This document shows, piece after piece, positions 1 to 8,993 of a DNA stretch of 64,000 nucleotides; within the stretch, counting starts at the first letter, position 1, and the number at the start of each line of letters is the position of its first letter. The notes below the pieces were generated by a model. The model ran no database searches. It saw only the letters and a program-made list of their open reading frames with translations, and had not been told where the DNA came from. Made by a program: the position numbers and the translations under genes. Source of the stretch: Pseudooceanicola pacificus (GTDB lineage Bacteria > Pseudomonadota > Alphaproteobacteria > Rhodobacterales > Rhodobacteraceae); NCBI RefSeq assembly GCF_009789075.1, contig NZ_WNXQ01000013.1, forward strand, positions 1 to 64,000, read 5' to 3'.

Positions 1-1
1 C

Positions 2-472
2 GGCGTGCTGTCGGCAGCGCGCCCCGCCGATGCGGGCGAGCGCCCGGACCTGACCGAAACCGCGCCCGATCCGTTCGAGACCGGCACGAAATACGCCGTG
101 GCCAGCTCACGCCGCCCGGCCACCCGGCCCAGTGGCTTTGACAAGGTCGTCGCCGCCGCGATGGCCGCGCCGGTCCGCCCCGCGGCCGTGGTCGCCCCGC
201 GCCAGAGCATTGCGCCGACCGCGCCTTCCAGCGCCTCGGTCACGCGGCAGGCGACGGTGCGCAACGCGATCAACCTGAACCGGATCAACCTGATCGGCGT
301 CTATGGCCAGCCCTCCAGCCGCCGCGCGCTGATCCGCCTGTCCGATGGCCGCTACAAGAAGGTCAAGGTCGGCGACAGTATCGACGGCGGGCGCATCTCC
401 TCCATCGGCGATGGCGAGCTGCAATATGTGAAGGGCGGTCGCAGCGTCCGCCTGACCATGCCCAAGGGCTGA
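2..472 (+). CDS. C-terminal part of a pilus-assembly-like (PilP/GspC-type) protein, 5' truncated
   Basis: The reading frame is open to the window edge, so the true start lies upstream. The first part of what is visible is low-complexity and Ala/Pro/Arg-rich, as in a linker. The last ~70 residues form a compact beta-rich module (NLIGVYGQPSSRRALIRLSDG, then KKVKVGDSIDGGRISSIGDG). Small C-terminal domains of this type occur in PilP and GspC proteins, where they contact the secretin or inner-membrane platform. That family link is from memory of similar Rhodobacterales proteins and is tentative. No membrane segment is visible in this part. It ends in TGA shortly before the next gene. Confidence 0.6.
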   Translation, partial: GVLSAARPADAGERPDLTETAPDPFETGTKYAVASSRRPATRPSGFDKVVAAAMAAPVRPAAVVAPRQSIAPTAPSSASVTRQATVRNAINLNRINLIGVYGQPSSRRALIRLSDGRYKKVKVGDSIDGGRISSIGDGELQYVKGGRSVRLTMPKG

Positions 473-592
473 GGGCCCGGCCCGCGCGCCCTTTCTGACG
501 CAAAGCCGCAGCCGCGGGTCGCGAACAGAGCGGCCAGTCCCCCCGGTTTCCGGCGAGAAGGATCCCGCCCCTCACCGCAACCCGGGACCGCC

Positions 593-1273
593 ATGCACCT
601 GCCGCTGGACCTGCCGCTCGACCGTACCGCCCTGCTGCTGATCGACCTGCAGGAGGAACACCGCCAGGATCCCCGCTACCTGGTCGACGGCTATGACGCG
701 GTCCTCGCGCGTTCGGCCCGGCTGCTCGCCGCCGCCCGCACCGCGGGGCTGCGGGTGCTGCACGCCGCCTATCTGCGCGATTTCGCCAAGGTCCCGCCCC
801 GCCCGTTCGAACCGGTGGATGCCGATGGCGCGCCCGCCTTCTCGGCCCCCGGCACCGCGCTGACGGATATCTGCCCCGAGGTCGCCCCGCGGCCGGGCGA
901 GGAGCAGATCCTCAAGAACGACCTGTCCTGTTTCACCGACAGCGATTTCGTGGCAATGATGCAGCAGCCGCCGGAATGGATGATCGTCTGCGGCGTCTGG
1001 TCCGAGGCCTGCGTCGCCGCCACGATCCGCGATTGCGTCGCGCGCGGCATCCGCGTGCTGATGGTCAAGGACGCCTGCGGCAGCGGCACCCGGACCATGC
1101 ATCAGGTCGCCATGCTGAACCTGGCCAACCGCCTCTACGGCGGCGCGGTGACCGATACCGCCGGGGCCGAGGCGCTGATCGCGGGCGACACGCAGACCGT
1201 CTGGCGCCTGCAGGGCGCCGCCCCCCTGCGCTTTGACGCCGATACGATCGCGGCGGAATTCGCCCGGCTCTGA
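593..1273 (+). CDS. Isochorismatase-family cysteine hydrolase
   Basis: A 226-residue single-domain protein of normal family length. The Asp-Lys-Cys triad is visible: D18 in LLLIDLQ, K108 in QILKNDLS and C140 in VWSEACVAATIRDC. The family hydrolyses amide or vinyl-ether bonds (nicotinamidase, N-carbamoylsarcosine amidase, isochorismatase) and the sequence does not tell the substrate. A cis-peptide-like GVWSEAC stretch precedes the nucleophile, as in the family. There is no signal peptide, so it is cytoplasmic. The ATG has no strong Shine-Dalgarno. It converges closely with the next gene on the other strand. Confidence 0.85.
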   Translation: MHLPLDLPLDRTALLLIDLQEEHRQDPRYLVDGYDAVLARSARLLAAARTAGLRVLHAAYLRDFAKVPPRPFEPVDADGAPAFSAPGTALTDICPEVAPRPGEEQILKNDLSCFTDSDFVAMMQQPPEWMIVCGVWSEACVAATIRDCVARGIRVLMVKDACGSGTRTMHQVAMLNLANRLYGGAVTDTAGAEALIAGDTQTVWRLQGAAPLRFDADTIAAEFARL

Positions 1274-1280
1274 ATGCGGA

Positions 1281-2213
1281 TCACTGCAGCGGCGCGATGC
1301 CCAGCCAGCGCATCAGCGCGCCCAGCATCCGCCCCTGTTCCGCCGCCGCGCCGTGCTGCACCTCGACGTTGTAATACGGCGTGCGGCGGGTCAGGGCGAC
1401 GTGGTTGGACAGGGAACAGTCGTTGCGCCCGGGGGTGACCCATTCGTGGATCACGTTGATGCCGTGACGGTGGAAATAGGCGACCGCCCCCTGCGCGGCG
1501 CGGTCCTGGTCATAGGGCACCCGGCCCGGGATCAGGATCGCATTGTCCGGATCCGCCAGCCCCCTCGCCGGGCCCGGGGCCGCGAGGCCCCGCCGCCCCG
1601 GCGCATTCACCGCAACTGAGAAATCGCCCGCCCCGCCGGTGGCCGCATGACCGTCATGATTGTTGTGCAGCGACAGCACCGGCGCGTCGGGGCCGAAATG
1701 CCGCAGGATCTCGGCGGTGAACTCGGGCGAGGGGCCGTCGCGCATCCGGCGGCAGGGGGCGACCAGCGACGCCGCGCCGCCGAAGTTGTGGTTGGGATCC
1801 TGCCCTTCGTTGGTGCGCTGCCCGCCGGTGTCCAGCGCCACCAGCGTGCCGCCATAGACCTGCACCGCCTCCAGCCCTGTGTCAAAGGCGGTGTCCTCGT
1901 CGTCATGCAGCACCACCAGCGCCAGCCGGTCCGGCGCCAGCAGATTGCGCACGATGCTGAAGCGCCAGGTACGCCCGCCCTCGTAAATCGCGACAAGCGA
2001 GACGCAGAGCGCGCGGTCCCCGTCGATGCGCCCGGCATTGCGGCGCAGGTCCTCGTCGCGCAGCCTGATCGCGCGATAGCAGCGCGGCGTGGCGCGGCGC
2101 TGGCCGGCGGGGGCCGCGCCTTCGGGCGCGCGGGGGCTGGGCGGGGGCTGCTGCGCCGGGGCCGCCAGCGGCAGCGCCAGGGCCAGCAGGATCAGGGCGG
2201 CCCGCACCCTCAC
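1281..2213 (-). CDS. Secreted M14-like (zinc carboxypeptidase-fold) hypothetical protein
   Basis: I place the start at a GTG that begins a clean signal peptide (VRVRAALILLALALPLAAPA). The longer open frame upstream is Arg/Cys-rich and unlikely to be coding. After a Pro-rich linker come four motifs in the order seen in M14 peptidases: HDDE (HxxE zinc motif), DPNHNF (the usual DLNRNF position), a His in LSLHNNHDGH (third zinc ligand) and E in YYNVEVQHG (catalytic Glu position). The normally Arg substrate-binding residue of NRNF reads His here, so peptidase specificity may differ or be lost. Several cysteines fit a periplasmic location. The family assignment rests only on motif order. Confidence 0.55.
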   Translation of the reverse strand: MRVRAALILLALALPLAAPAQQPPPSPRAPEGAAPAGQRRATPRCYRAIRLRDEDLRRNAGRIDGDRALCVSLVAIYEGGRTWRFSIVRNLLAPDRLALVVLHDDEDTAFDTGLEAVQVYGGTLVALDTGGQRTNEGQDPNHNFGGAASLVAPCRRMRDGPSPEFTAEILRHFGPDAPVLSLHNNHDGHAATGGAGDFSVAVNAPGRRGLAAPGPARGLADPDNAILIPGRVPYDQDRAAQGAVAYFHRHGINVIHEWVTPGRNDCSLSNHVALTRRTPYYNVEVQHGAAAEQGRMLGALMRWLGIAPLQ

Positions 2214-2534
2214 CCGGTCAGCCCCGCATCGCGCCCGGCCGCACAGGCAACAATCCGCCGTTCGCGCGGGCCGCGTGCCGCCTTTGGCGGACACAACTGC
2301 GTGATGGATCGGCAGGAGGCAGGCCGATGACCCGGGCGGAACCCGCCAAATATATGTACAAAAGGGGAAAATCCGGCCCGCACGGCGCAGTCAACCCGCT
2401 GAAGCGCTGCCGCGACAGGTGGTCGCCGGGCCGGTCACCGGGAAATTGGCTTGGTTGGAAATCTGGTATCCTCCGCGTCACATGTTATCCTAACCTGACA
2501 TGCATACAGCACGGATGACAGGCAGCCAGACCCT
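2214..2534. other. Intergenic region between the M14-like gene and tamA
   Basis: A divergent intergenic stretch of 321 bases. It contains a short GC hairpin (GCCGCC-TTT-GGCGG near 2278) and an A-rich patch with TATATGTACAAAAGG near 2350. AT-richer sequence around 2450-2510 with two TATCCT boxes could hold the tamA promoter. I could not pair a convincing -35 with a -10. A 63-codon frame at 2327-2518 has no family resemblance and I do not call it a gene. Confidence 0.3.
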
Positions 2535-4325
2535 ATGAACCTCAGCACCAGGGCCACGCTTCTCGCAAGCCTGCTCATGACCCCTATTCCCGTCACGGCG
2601 CTTGCCGCCGAGGTGACCGTCGACGCCCCCGCGGCAGACCTCGAACTGCGCGAGGCGCTGCGGGCCGCGTCGCTCTCGGCCACCTCGGTCGACGAGGGCG
2701 TGACCGACGGGCAGGAACTGCTGGCCGCGGCCAAGGCCGATTACCGCCGCATGCTGGCCGCGCTTTACGAGGCGGGGCATTTCGGTGGCCAGGTGTCGAT
2801 CCGGCTGGACGGGCGCGAGGCCTCGGGGATGTCGATCCTGCGCGAGGTTCCGACCATCAACTCCATCGTCCTGTCGGTGGTTCCCGGGCCCGAATTCACC
2901 TTTTCCGAGGCCCGCGTGGCCCCCCTGCCCGCCGGGAGCGAACCGCCCGAGGACTTTGCCCCGGGCAAGCCCGCCAGCACCCCGGTGATGCGCGACGCGG
3001 CCCAGGGCGGCGTCGAGGCCTGGCGCGAAGACGGCCATGCCCGGGCCGAGATTGCCGGTCAGCAGATCACCGCCAACCACGCCAGCAACACCATCGCCGC
3101 GCGCATCGAACTGGCCCCCGGGCCCAAGCTCAGGTTCGGCCGCACGCTGCTGACGCCGGGATCGCGCGAAAGCGGGGTGCGCCCGGAACGCATCACCGCC
3201 ATTGCCGGCCTGCCGGAGGGAGAGACCTTTTCCCCCAGCGAGGTCAACAAGGCCGAACGCCGCCTGCGCCGCACCGGCGCCTTCCGCTCGGCGGTGATCG
3301 AAGAGGCCAAGGATATCGGCCCCGGCGACACGCTGGACATGATCGTCGATGTCGACGACGCGCGCCGCCACCGCTTTGGCGTGGGGGCCGAGGTCAGCTC
3401 GACCGAGGGGGTCGGGCTCAGCGCCTACTGGATGCACCGCAACCTGCTGGGCGGGGCCGAGCGGCTGCGTATCGACGGCGAGGTCAACGGCATCGGCGGC
3501 AACAGCGGCGGCATCGACTACAAGCTGGGCGCCTCGCTCATCCGCCCGGCGTTCAAGCATCCCGACATGGACCTGCGCTTTGGCGTGAACATCGAAAGCA
3601 AGGACGAGCCGTCCTTTACCTCGGACATTGCCGAGGCCACGGTCGGCCTGCGCCGCTTCGTGACCGAGGACCTGACCGCGAGCTTCGACCTGGGGTTCCG
3701 CGCCTCCAAGAGCACCGATGCCTTCGGCACCCGCGATTTCCGCCATGTGACGATGGAATTCGGCGTCGAATGGGACAAGCGCAACAACGAGCTGAACCCC
3801 AGCAAGGGCTTTTATATCGAGGCCTCGGCCCTGCCCTTCATCGGTGTGTCCGGGTCCGAAAGCGGCGTGCTGCTCAAGGCCGACCTGCGCGGCTATACCG
3901 AACTCGGCAGCGACAAGTTCATCCTGGCCGGGCGGGCGCAGCTCGGCTCCGTTCCCGGGGCGTCGCTGGCGGGCACCCCGCCCGACTACCTGTTCTTTTC
4001 GGGCGGCGGCGGCACCGTGCGCGGCCAGGAATACCAGTCCCTGGGCGGCGGCACCGTGAACGGCCGCGAGGTCGGCGGGGAAAGCTTTGTCGGCCTGACG
4101 ACCGAGCTGCGCACCATGGTCACCAAGACCATCGGCGTGGTCGGCTTTGTCGATTACGGCATGGTCAGCCCCGAACCGACCTTCGAGGGCGGCAACTGGC
4201 ATGCCGGCGCGGGCTTGGGCGCGCGCTACTTCACCCCCATCGGGCCGATCCGGCTGGACGTCGCCGTTCCGGTGTCCGGCGAAAGCGGATTTGGCCTGTA
4301 CGTCGGAATTGGACAATCGTTTTGA
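2535..4325 (+). CDS. tamA: TamA, outer-membrane BamA-family translocation protein
   Basis: A 596-residue BamA/TamA-family protein. It has a signal peptide (about residues 1-25, ending VTALAAE), POTRA-like domains to about residue 280, and a C-terminal 16-strand-type barrel ending in a terminal Phe (YVGIGQSF), the usual outer-membrane signature. With TamB it forms the translocation and assembly module linking the inner and outer membranes, acting in outer-membrane protein insertion and phospholipid transport. The gene is translationally coupled to tamB: the tamB TTG start overlaps its TGA. Length and position fit TamA better than BamA, which is longer and lies near lpxD or fabZ. Confidence 0.92.
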   Translation: MNLSTRATLLASLLMTPIPVTALAAEVTVDAPAADLELREALRAASLSATSVDEGVTDGQELLAAAKADYRRMLAALYEAGHFGGQVSIRLDGREASGMSILREVPTINSIVLSVVPGPEFTFSEARVAPLPAGSEPPEDFAPGKPASTPVMRDAAQGGVEAWREDGHARAEIAGQQITANHASNTIAARIELAPGPKLRFGRTLLTPGSRESGVRPERITAIAGLPEGETFSPSEVNKAERRLRRTGAFRSAVIEEAKDIGPGDTLDMIVDVDDARRHRFGVGAEVSSTEGVGLSAYWMHRNLLGGAERLRIDGEVNGIGGNSGGIDYKLGASLIRPAFKHPDMDLRFGVNIESKDEPSFTSDIAEATVGLRRFVTEDLTASFDLGFRASKSTDAFGTRDFRHVTMEFGVEWDKRNNELNPSKGFYIEASALPFIGVSGSESGVLLKADLRGYTELGSDKFILAGRAQLGSVPGASLAGTPPDYLFFSGGGGTVRGQEYQSLGGGTVNGREVGGESFVGLTTELRTMVTKTIGVVGFVDYGMVSPEPTFEGGNWHAGAGLGARYFTPIGPIRLDVAVPVSGESGFGLYVGIGQSF

Positions 4326-7300
4326 AACGTCTCGCCCTGTGCCTGATCCTCTCGCTGCTTGCCGCCCTGCCGCTCCGGGCGCAGGACGACGACCAGGGCT
4401 TCCTGACCCGGCTGATCCAGGACCAGCTGTCCGACACCGGCCGGGCGGTGAACATCACCGGCTTTCGCGGCGCGCTGTCGTCCAATGCCACGATGGACCG
4501 GATGACCATCGCGGATGACGATGGCGTCTGGCTGGAACTGACGGGCGCCGTGCTCGACTGGAACCGCACCGCCCTGCTGCGCGGGCGGCTGGTGATCAAC
4601 GCGCTGACGGCCGAGAGCATCACCCTCTCGCGCCTGCCGGTGTCCGACGCGCCCCCCTCGCCCGAGGCCTCGGGCTTCAAGATCCCCGAACTGCCGGTGT
4701 CGGTGCAGATCGGCGAGATCCGGGCCGACAAGGTGACCCTGGGCCAGCCGATCCTTGGCGAAGAGGTCACCCTGCGCCTGACCGGCAGCGCCGCCCTGGC
4801 CGATGGCGGCATGGACGTGGCGCTTGACGTCAACCGCACCGACAAGGCCGGGCAGTTCATCGTCGACCTGTCCTACGATCCGTCTGCCGAAACGCTGGCG
4901 GTGAACCTCGACCTGACCGAACCCGAGGGCGGGATCGCGGCGCGGCTGATGAACCTGCCGGGCCGCCCCTCGGTCGCGCTCAAGGTCGCGGGCACCGGCC
5001 CGCTGGACGACTACCGCGCCGATATCGACCTCAAGACCGATGGCGAGGACCGGCTGAACGGCAATGTCACGCTTGCGGGCATCGAGTCCGGCGGGCGCAG
5101 CTTTGCCGCCGAGCTGAGCGGCGATGTCACCGCGCTGATCGCGCCCGATTACCGCGAATTCTTTGGCCCCGACGTGGGGCTGTCGGCCGCCGGGCAGCGG
5201 GGCGATGACGGGGCCATCGTGCTGGACCGGTTCAGCCTGGCCAGCGCCGCGATGCAGTTGCAGGGCAAGGCCGACATCGGCCCGGACGGCATGCCGCGCA
5301 GCTTTGCCGTGACCGGTGTCGTCAGCCACGAGGACGGATCGCCCGTCACCCTGCCCTTCGGCAATGACATCGCCGTGGCCCGCACCGACCTTGACGTGAC
5401 TTATGATGCCGCGCAGGGGAACGATGTGACCGGCGCCTTCACCATCGCCGATTTCTCGATGCCCGGCTATGCGGCGGGATCGGTGCAGCTGATCCTGGAT
5501 GGCACGATCACCCCGACAAGCCCGGTTGCGGTGGGCAATGACATTACCTTTTCGGCCTATGGGCTCAGCGCCGAGGACCCGGCGGTGGCCCGCGCCATCG
5601 GCGAAGAGATCACCGGCGCGGCCCGGATCGACTGGACCCAGGGCCAGCCCCTGATGATCCGCGATCTGCGGCTCGACGGCGCGAGCTATGGCGCCACGCT
5701 TGACGCCGACCTCTCGACCCAGGAGGGCACCAGCGTGCTGCGCGCCGAAGGCCGGGCCGAGGCACGCGACCTGGCCGCATTTGCCCCGCTGGCAGGGGTC
5801 GAGCTGCGCGGCGCGGCGGATATGGCGATCGACGTGAATGCCGACCTGCTGGGCGGCACGTTCAAGCTGGTCGCCGAGGGCGGGACCGACGGGCTGGCGC
5901 TTGGCATCGCCCAGGTCGATCCGCTGCTCTCGCCGCCCGCGACGCTGAAGCTGGACGTCGAACGCGGCACCGGCGGGCTGACGCTGAACACCTTCGATCT
6001 GACCAATGCCGAGCTTGCGGCCAATGCCTCGGGCACCCTGGCCAGCGACAGCGGCACCATCAGCTATTCGGCCCGGCTGGCCAATGCCGGCATCTTCACC
6101 GGTACCGAAAGCGGCCCGCTGGCCATTGCCGGCGCGCTGGAACAGCGGCCCGACGGTCTACATGTCACCGCCATCGGCGGCGGCGAGGACCTGCGCCTGG
6201 GGATCGACCCGGTGGACCGGCTGCTGGCCGGGGGCGCCTCGCTGGATGTGTCGCTGACAGCGGGCGACCGCATCCTGCTGGACAAGGCCAACATCATCAC
6301 AGACCAGGCCGAGATCCGCGCCGAGGGCGAGCTGACCGAAGGCGCGCGCGGCGTGAACGTCGCCTTGCTGCTGAAGAACTCGGCCCTGTTCACCGGGGGC
6401 GAGGCCGGGCCGGTCTCGGTCGACATGCGGGCCGAGGAACAGGGCGATTACTGGCAGGTCACGGCCAAGGGCGGCGGGCGCGATATCGGCATCGGCAACG
6501 CCTTGGTCGATCCGCTCTTTGCCGGGGCGACCGAACTGGACATCGCGGTGCTGGTGGGCGAACGCCTGCTGGTGCAAAAGGCCGATATCTCCAACCCGCA
6601 GCTGAACGTCTCGGCCAAGGGCGAGGTGACGGACGGCGTGCCGGATATCGAGGTGACGGGCCGGCTGGACAACACCGCCATCTTCACCGGCGGGCGGGCC
6701 GGGCCGCTGGACCTGGATGCCCAGGTGACGCAGGAGGGCGGCGATTACGTGGTCAACCTGACCGGCACCGGGCAGGATATCGGCATCGGCAATGACATGG
6801 TCGACCCGCTGTTCCGGGGCGTCACCCAGCTGCGCCTGGCCCTGTCGGCGGGGGAACGCATCCTGCTGCGCGAGGCGCGGATCACCAATGACCAGGCCGA
6901 TCTGGGCGTCAGCGGCGAGCTGACCGAGGGCGCGCGCAAGCTGGACGCCACCGGGCGGCTGAACAACAGCGCCATCTTCACCGGCGGCCGCGCCGGGCCG
7001 CTGGAGCTGACCGCCAGCGCAACCCAGCAGGGCAATGGCTATGTCATCGCGCTGGATGGCACCGGCACCAATCTGGGGATCGGCACTCCGGCGGTGGACG
7101 ATCTGCTGGGCGGGCGCACGGCGATCCTGCTGCGCGCCACCGTCGACGGCCCAAAGATCGCCATCGCGCAATTCGCCATCGACGGGGTGGCGCTGGATGC
7201 CTCAGGCTCGGGGCTGATCGCGCCCGAGGCGACCTCGCTGCTGCTGTCGGCCCGGCTGGACGACGTGGCCCGGCTGACCGGCAGCCTGTCCGGCCAGTTG

Positions 7301-8710
7301 AGCGCCGAGGCCAAGATCAACCAGACCGCCAGTGCCACCGACCTGGATGTCAGCCTTGTCGGCCCGGGCAATGCGACCGTGCAGGCCAAGGGCCAGGTCG
7401 GTCTGCCCGGCGGCCGGGTCGCGCTGAAGATCGACGGCCAGGCGCCGCTGGCTCTGGCCAATGCCTTCATCACGCCGCAGTCGGCCAGCGGCATGGCGGC
7501 ATTCGACCTGTCGATGAACGGCCAGCCCGGGCTGGGCGCCCTGACCGGCAGGCTCGACCTCGTCGGCGGGCGCATCGTCCTGCCCGAGCTGCAGCAGATC
7601 GTCGAGGACATCAACGGCTCGATCAACCTGTCCGGCGGGCGGGGCGAGGTGAACGTCAGCGCCGGGCTGGGCGAGGGCACGATCCGCGTCACCGGCCCGG
7701 TGCAGCTGTCCGCCCCCTTTGACGCCAACCTGCGCGCCGCCATCGCCAATGTGCGCGTGGAACGTTCGGGCCTGGCCTCGACCGTGCTGAACGGCGAGGC
7801 GGTGGCCTCGGGCCCGCTGCTTGGCAACGGCCGGATCACCGCCGATATCGGCCTGTCAAAGACCGAGATCCGGATCCCCTCGGGCTCGCTCGGCGGGCTG
7901 GAACCGATCCCCGAGATCACCCATATCGCCGAACCCGCCGCCAGCCGCCTCACCCGCGAACGCGCCGGGCTGATTTCCGACGGAACAGAGGCCAGCGGCC
8001 CCTCGCCCGCCAGCAATCTCGGGCTGGACGTGGTGGTGCGCTCGGACGATCCGATCTTCGTCCGGGGCCGCGGGCTGGATGCCGAGCTGCGCGGCTTCAT
8101 CCGTATCCGGGGCACGGTTGGCGATCCGCAGCCCACCGGAACCTTCGACCTGGTGCGCGGGCGGCTGAACCTGCTGACCAAGCGGCTGGACCTGACCGAG
8201 GGGCGGATCAGCCTGGCGGGCTCCTTCGAGCCGACGATCCGGTTGGTGGCCCAGAACCGGGGGGACCAGTACACCGTGCAGGTGGTGATCGAGGGCCCCG
8301 CCTCGGAACCCCAGGTCACCTTCGAATCGCAACCCGAACTGCCCGAAGACGAAGTCCTGTCGCAGCTCTTCTTCTCGCGCGACCTTGCGTCGCTGTCGGT
8401 TCTGCAAGCGGCCAAGCTGGCCGCCGCCGTGGCCGAGCTGACGGGCCGCAGCAGCGGCGGTGTGCTGGGCAAGCTGCGCGAGAACACGGGACTCGACGAT
8501 CTGGACATCAGCCAGACCGAGGATGGCGACACCTCGCTGCGCGCGGGCAAGTACCTGTCGGAAAACGTCTATACCGATGTCGAGGTGCAGAGCACTGGCG
8601 AAACCAACCTGTCGATCAACCTGGACCTGACCGAACACCTGACCGGCAAGGGAAAGGTGTCGAATTCGGGCGAAACCAGCCTGGGGCTGTTTTACGAAAA
8701 GGATTATTAG
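4322..8710 (+). CDS. tamB: TamB, inner-membrane-anchored AsmA-like translocation protein
   Basis: A 1462-residue protein. I chose the TTG that overlaps the tamA stop (TTGA), because it gives a perfect N-terminal signal anchor (LKRLALCLILSLLAALPLRAQ). A longer frame continues upstream inside tamA but has no signal there. The body is beta-rich AsmA-like sequence. The last ~350 residues match the DUF490/TamB domain, with a final region of ETNLSINLDL type ending LGLFYEKDY. Residues about 585-977 are four tandem units of 98-99 residues, reported separately. TamB bridges the periplasm as a long groove and partners TamA. It is longer than E. coli TamB (about 1260 residues), partly because of the repeats. 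Confidence 0.92.
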   Translation: MKRLALCLILSLLAALPLRAQDDDQGFLTRLIQDQLSDTGRAVNITGFRGALSSNATMDRMTIADDDGVWLELTGAVLDWNRTALLRGRLVINALTAESITLSRLPVSDAPPSPEASGFKIPELPVSVQIGEIRADKVTLGQPILGEEVTLRLTGSAALADGGMDVALDVNRTDKAGQFIVDLSYDPSAETLAVNLDLTEPEGGIAARLMNLPGRPSVALKVAGTGPLDDYRADIDLKTDGEDRLNGNVTLAGIESGGRSFAAELSGDVTALIAPDYREFFGPDVGLSAAGQRGDDGAIVLDRFSLASAAMQLQGKADIGPDGMPRSFAVTGVVSHEDGSPVTLPFGNDIAVARTDLDVTYDAAQGNDVTGAFTIADFSMPGYAAGSVQLILDGTITPTSPVAVGNDITFSAYGLSAEDPAVARAIGEEITGAARIDWTQGQPLMIRDLRLDGASYGATLDADLSTQEGTSVLRAEGRAEARDLAAFAPLAGVELRGAADMAIDVNADLLGGTFKLVAEGGTDGLALGIAQVDPLLSPPATLKLDVERGTGGLTLNTFDLTNAELAANASGTLASDSGTISYSARLANAGIFTGTESGPLAIAGALEQRPDGLHVTAIGGGEDLRLGIDPVDRLLAGGASLDVSLTAGDRILLDKANIITDQAEIRAEGELTEGARGVNVALLLKNSALFTGGEAGPVSVDMRAEEQGDYWQVTAKGGGRDIGIGNALVDPLFAGATELDIAVLVGERLLVQKADISNPQLNVSAKGEVTDGVPDIEVTGRLDNTAIFTGGRAGPLDLDAQVTQEGGDYVVNLTGTGQDIGIGNDMVDPLFRGVTQLRLALSAGERILLREARITNDQADLGVSGELTEGARKLDATGRLNNSAIFTGGRAGPLELTASATQQGNGYVIALDGTGTNLGIGTPAVDDLLGGRTAILLRATVDGPKIAIAQFAIDGVALDASGSGLIAPEATSLLLSARLDDVARLTGSLSGQLSAEAKINQTASATDLDVSLVGPGNATVQAKGQVGLPGGRVALKIDGQAPLALANAFITPQSASGMAAFDLSMNGQPGLGALTGRLDLVGGRIVLPELQQIVEDINGSINLSGGRGEVNVSAGLGEGTIRVTGPVQLSAPFDANLRAAIANVRVERSGLASTVLNGEAVASGPLLGNGRITADIGLSKTEIRIPSGSLGGLEPIPEITHIAEPAASRLTRERAGLISDGTEASGPSPASNLGLDVVVRSDDPIFVRGRGLDAELRGFIRIRGTVGDPQPTGTFDLVRGRLNLLTKRLDLTEGRISLAGSFEPTIRLVAQNRGDQYTVQVVIEGPASEPQVTFESQPELPEDEVLSQLFFSRDLASLSVLQAAKLAAAVAELTGRSSGGVLGKLRENTGLDDLDISQTEDGDTSLRAGKYLSENVYTDVEVQSTGETNLSINLDLTEHLTGKGKVSNSGETSLGLFYEKDY
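6074..7252 (+). repeat. Four tandem ~98-residue repeats inside tamB
   Basis: Equivalent positions fall at 6074, 6368, 6662, 6956 and 7253, giving periods of 294, 294, 294 and 297 bases. Each unit starts with an (N)xxIFTGGxAGPL motif, continues through DIGIGNxxVDPLF and GERILLxxAxITNxQA, and ends GELTEGA. Units three and four are very close at the nucleotide level, which suggests recent duplication. Confidence 0.85.
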
Positions 8711-8758
8711 TCTCTTCATGACAGGAGCCGCAGTCACCATGCGGAACGGTATGCGCCT

Positions 8759-8792
8759 GAGGGTCGAAATAGGAGATTCTTTGCCGACCCTC
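8759..8792. promoter_or_regulatory. Inverted repeat downstream of tamB
   Basis: Perfect 8-bp arms GAGGGTCG and CGACCCTC enclose an 18-base loop, 48 bases after the tamB stop. There is no T-tract, so it is a weak terminator candidate or a protein-binding site. The surrounding 283-base gap holds only a 28-codon frame (from 8739), which I do not consider a gene. Confidence 0.3.
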
Positions 8793-8993
8793 CATCCACC
8801 AAGGGTTGTGTTCTTGGGAAATTGACCCGATACTTAACGCAGGGTCAGATCGTCCAAAAGTTAATGAGTTTAGGGGTCACGAGCGGATCTTACCCGGGGT
8901 TCCTTGGGGTTGCTGCGCATGGCCCGTGCACTCGGCTCATGTGATCACGCAAGCATTTGCTCCCATCAGTGGCGCCGGGGAACCCCTCCCTCG

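Noticed and set aside
2327..2518. 63-codon frame before tamA
   Set aside because: No RBS, no family resemblance, and composition like the surrounding intergenic DNA.
2490..4316. Long minus-strand frame opposite tamA
   Set aside because: It is Ala/Gly/His/Gln-rich, matches no family, and is a shadow of high-GC codon bias. The same applies to 33095-35374, 40511-42742 and 15065-16669.
3770..4321. Upstream extension of the tamB frame inside tamA
   Set aside because: The extra 184 codons overlap tamA in another frame and are Arg-rich. A TTG at 4322 opens directly into a signal sequence.
8739..8825. 28-codon frame after tamB
   Set aside because: Its RBS is too far from the ATG and it crosses the inverted repeat. 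Nothing supports translation.
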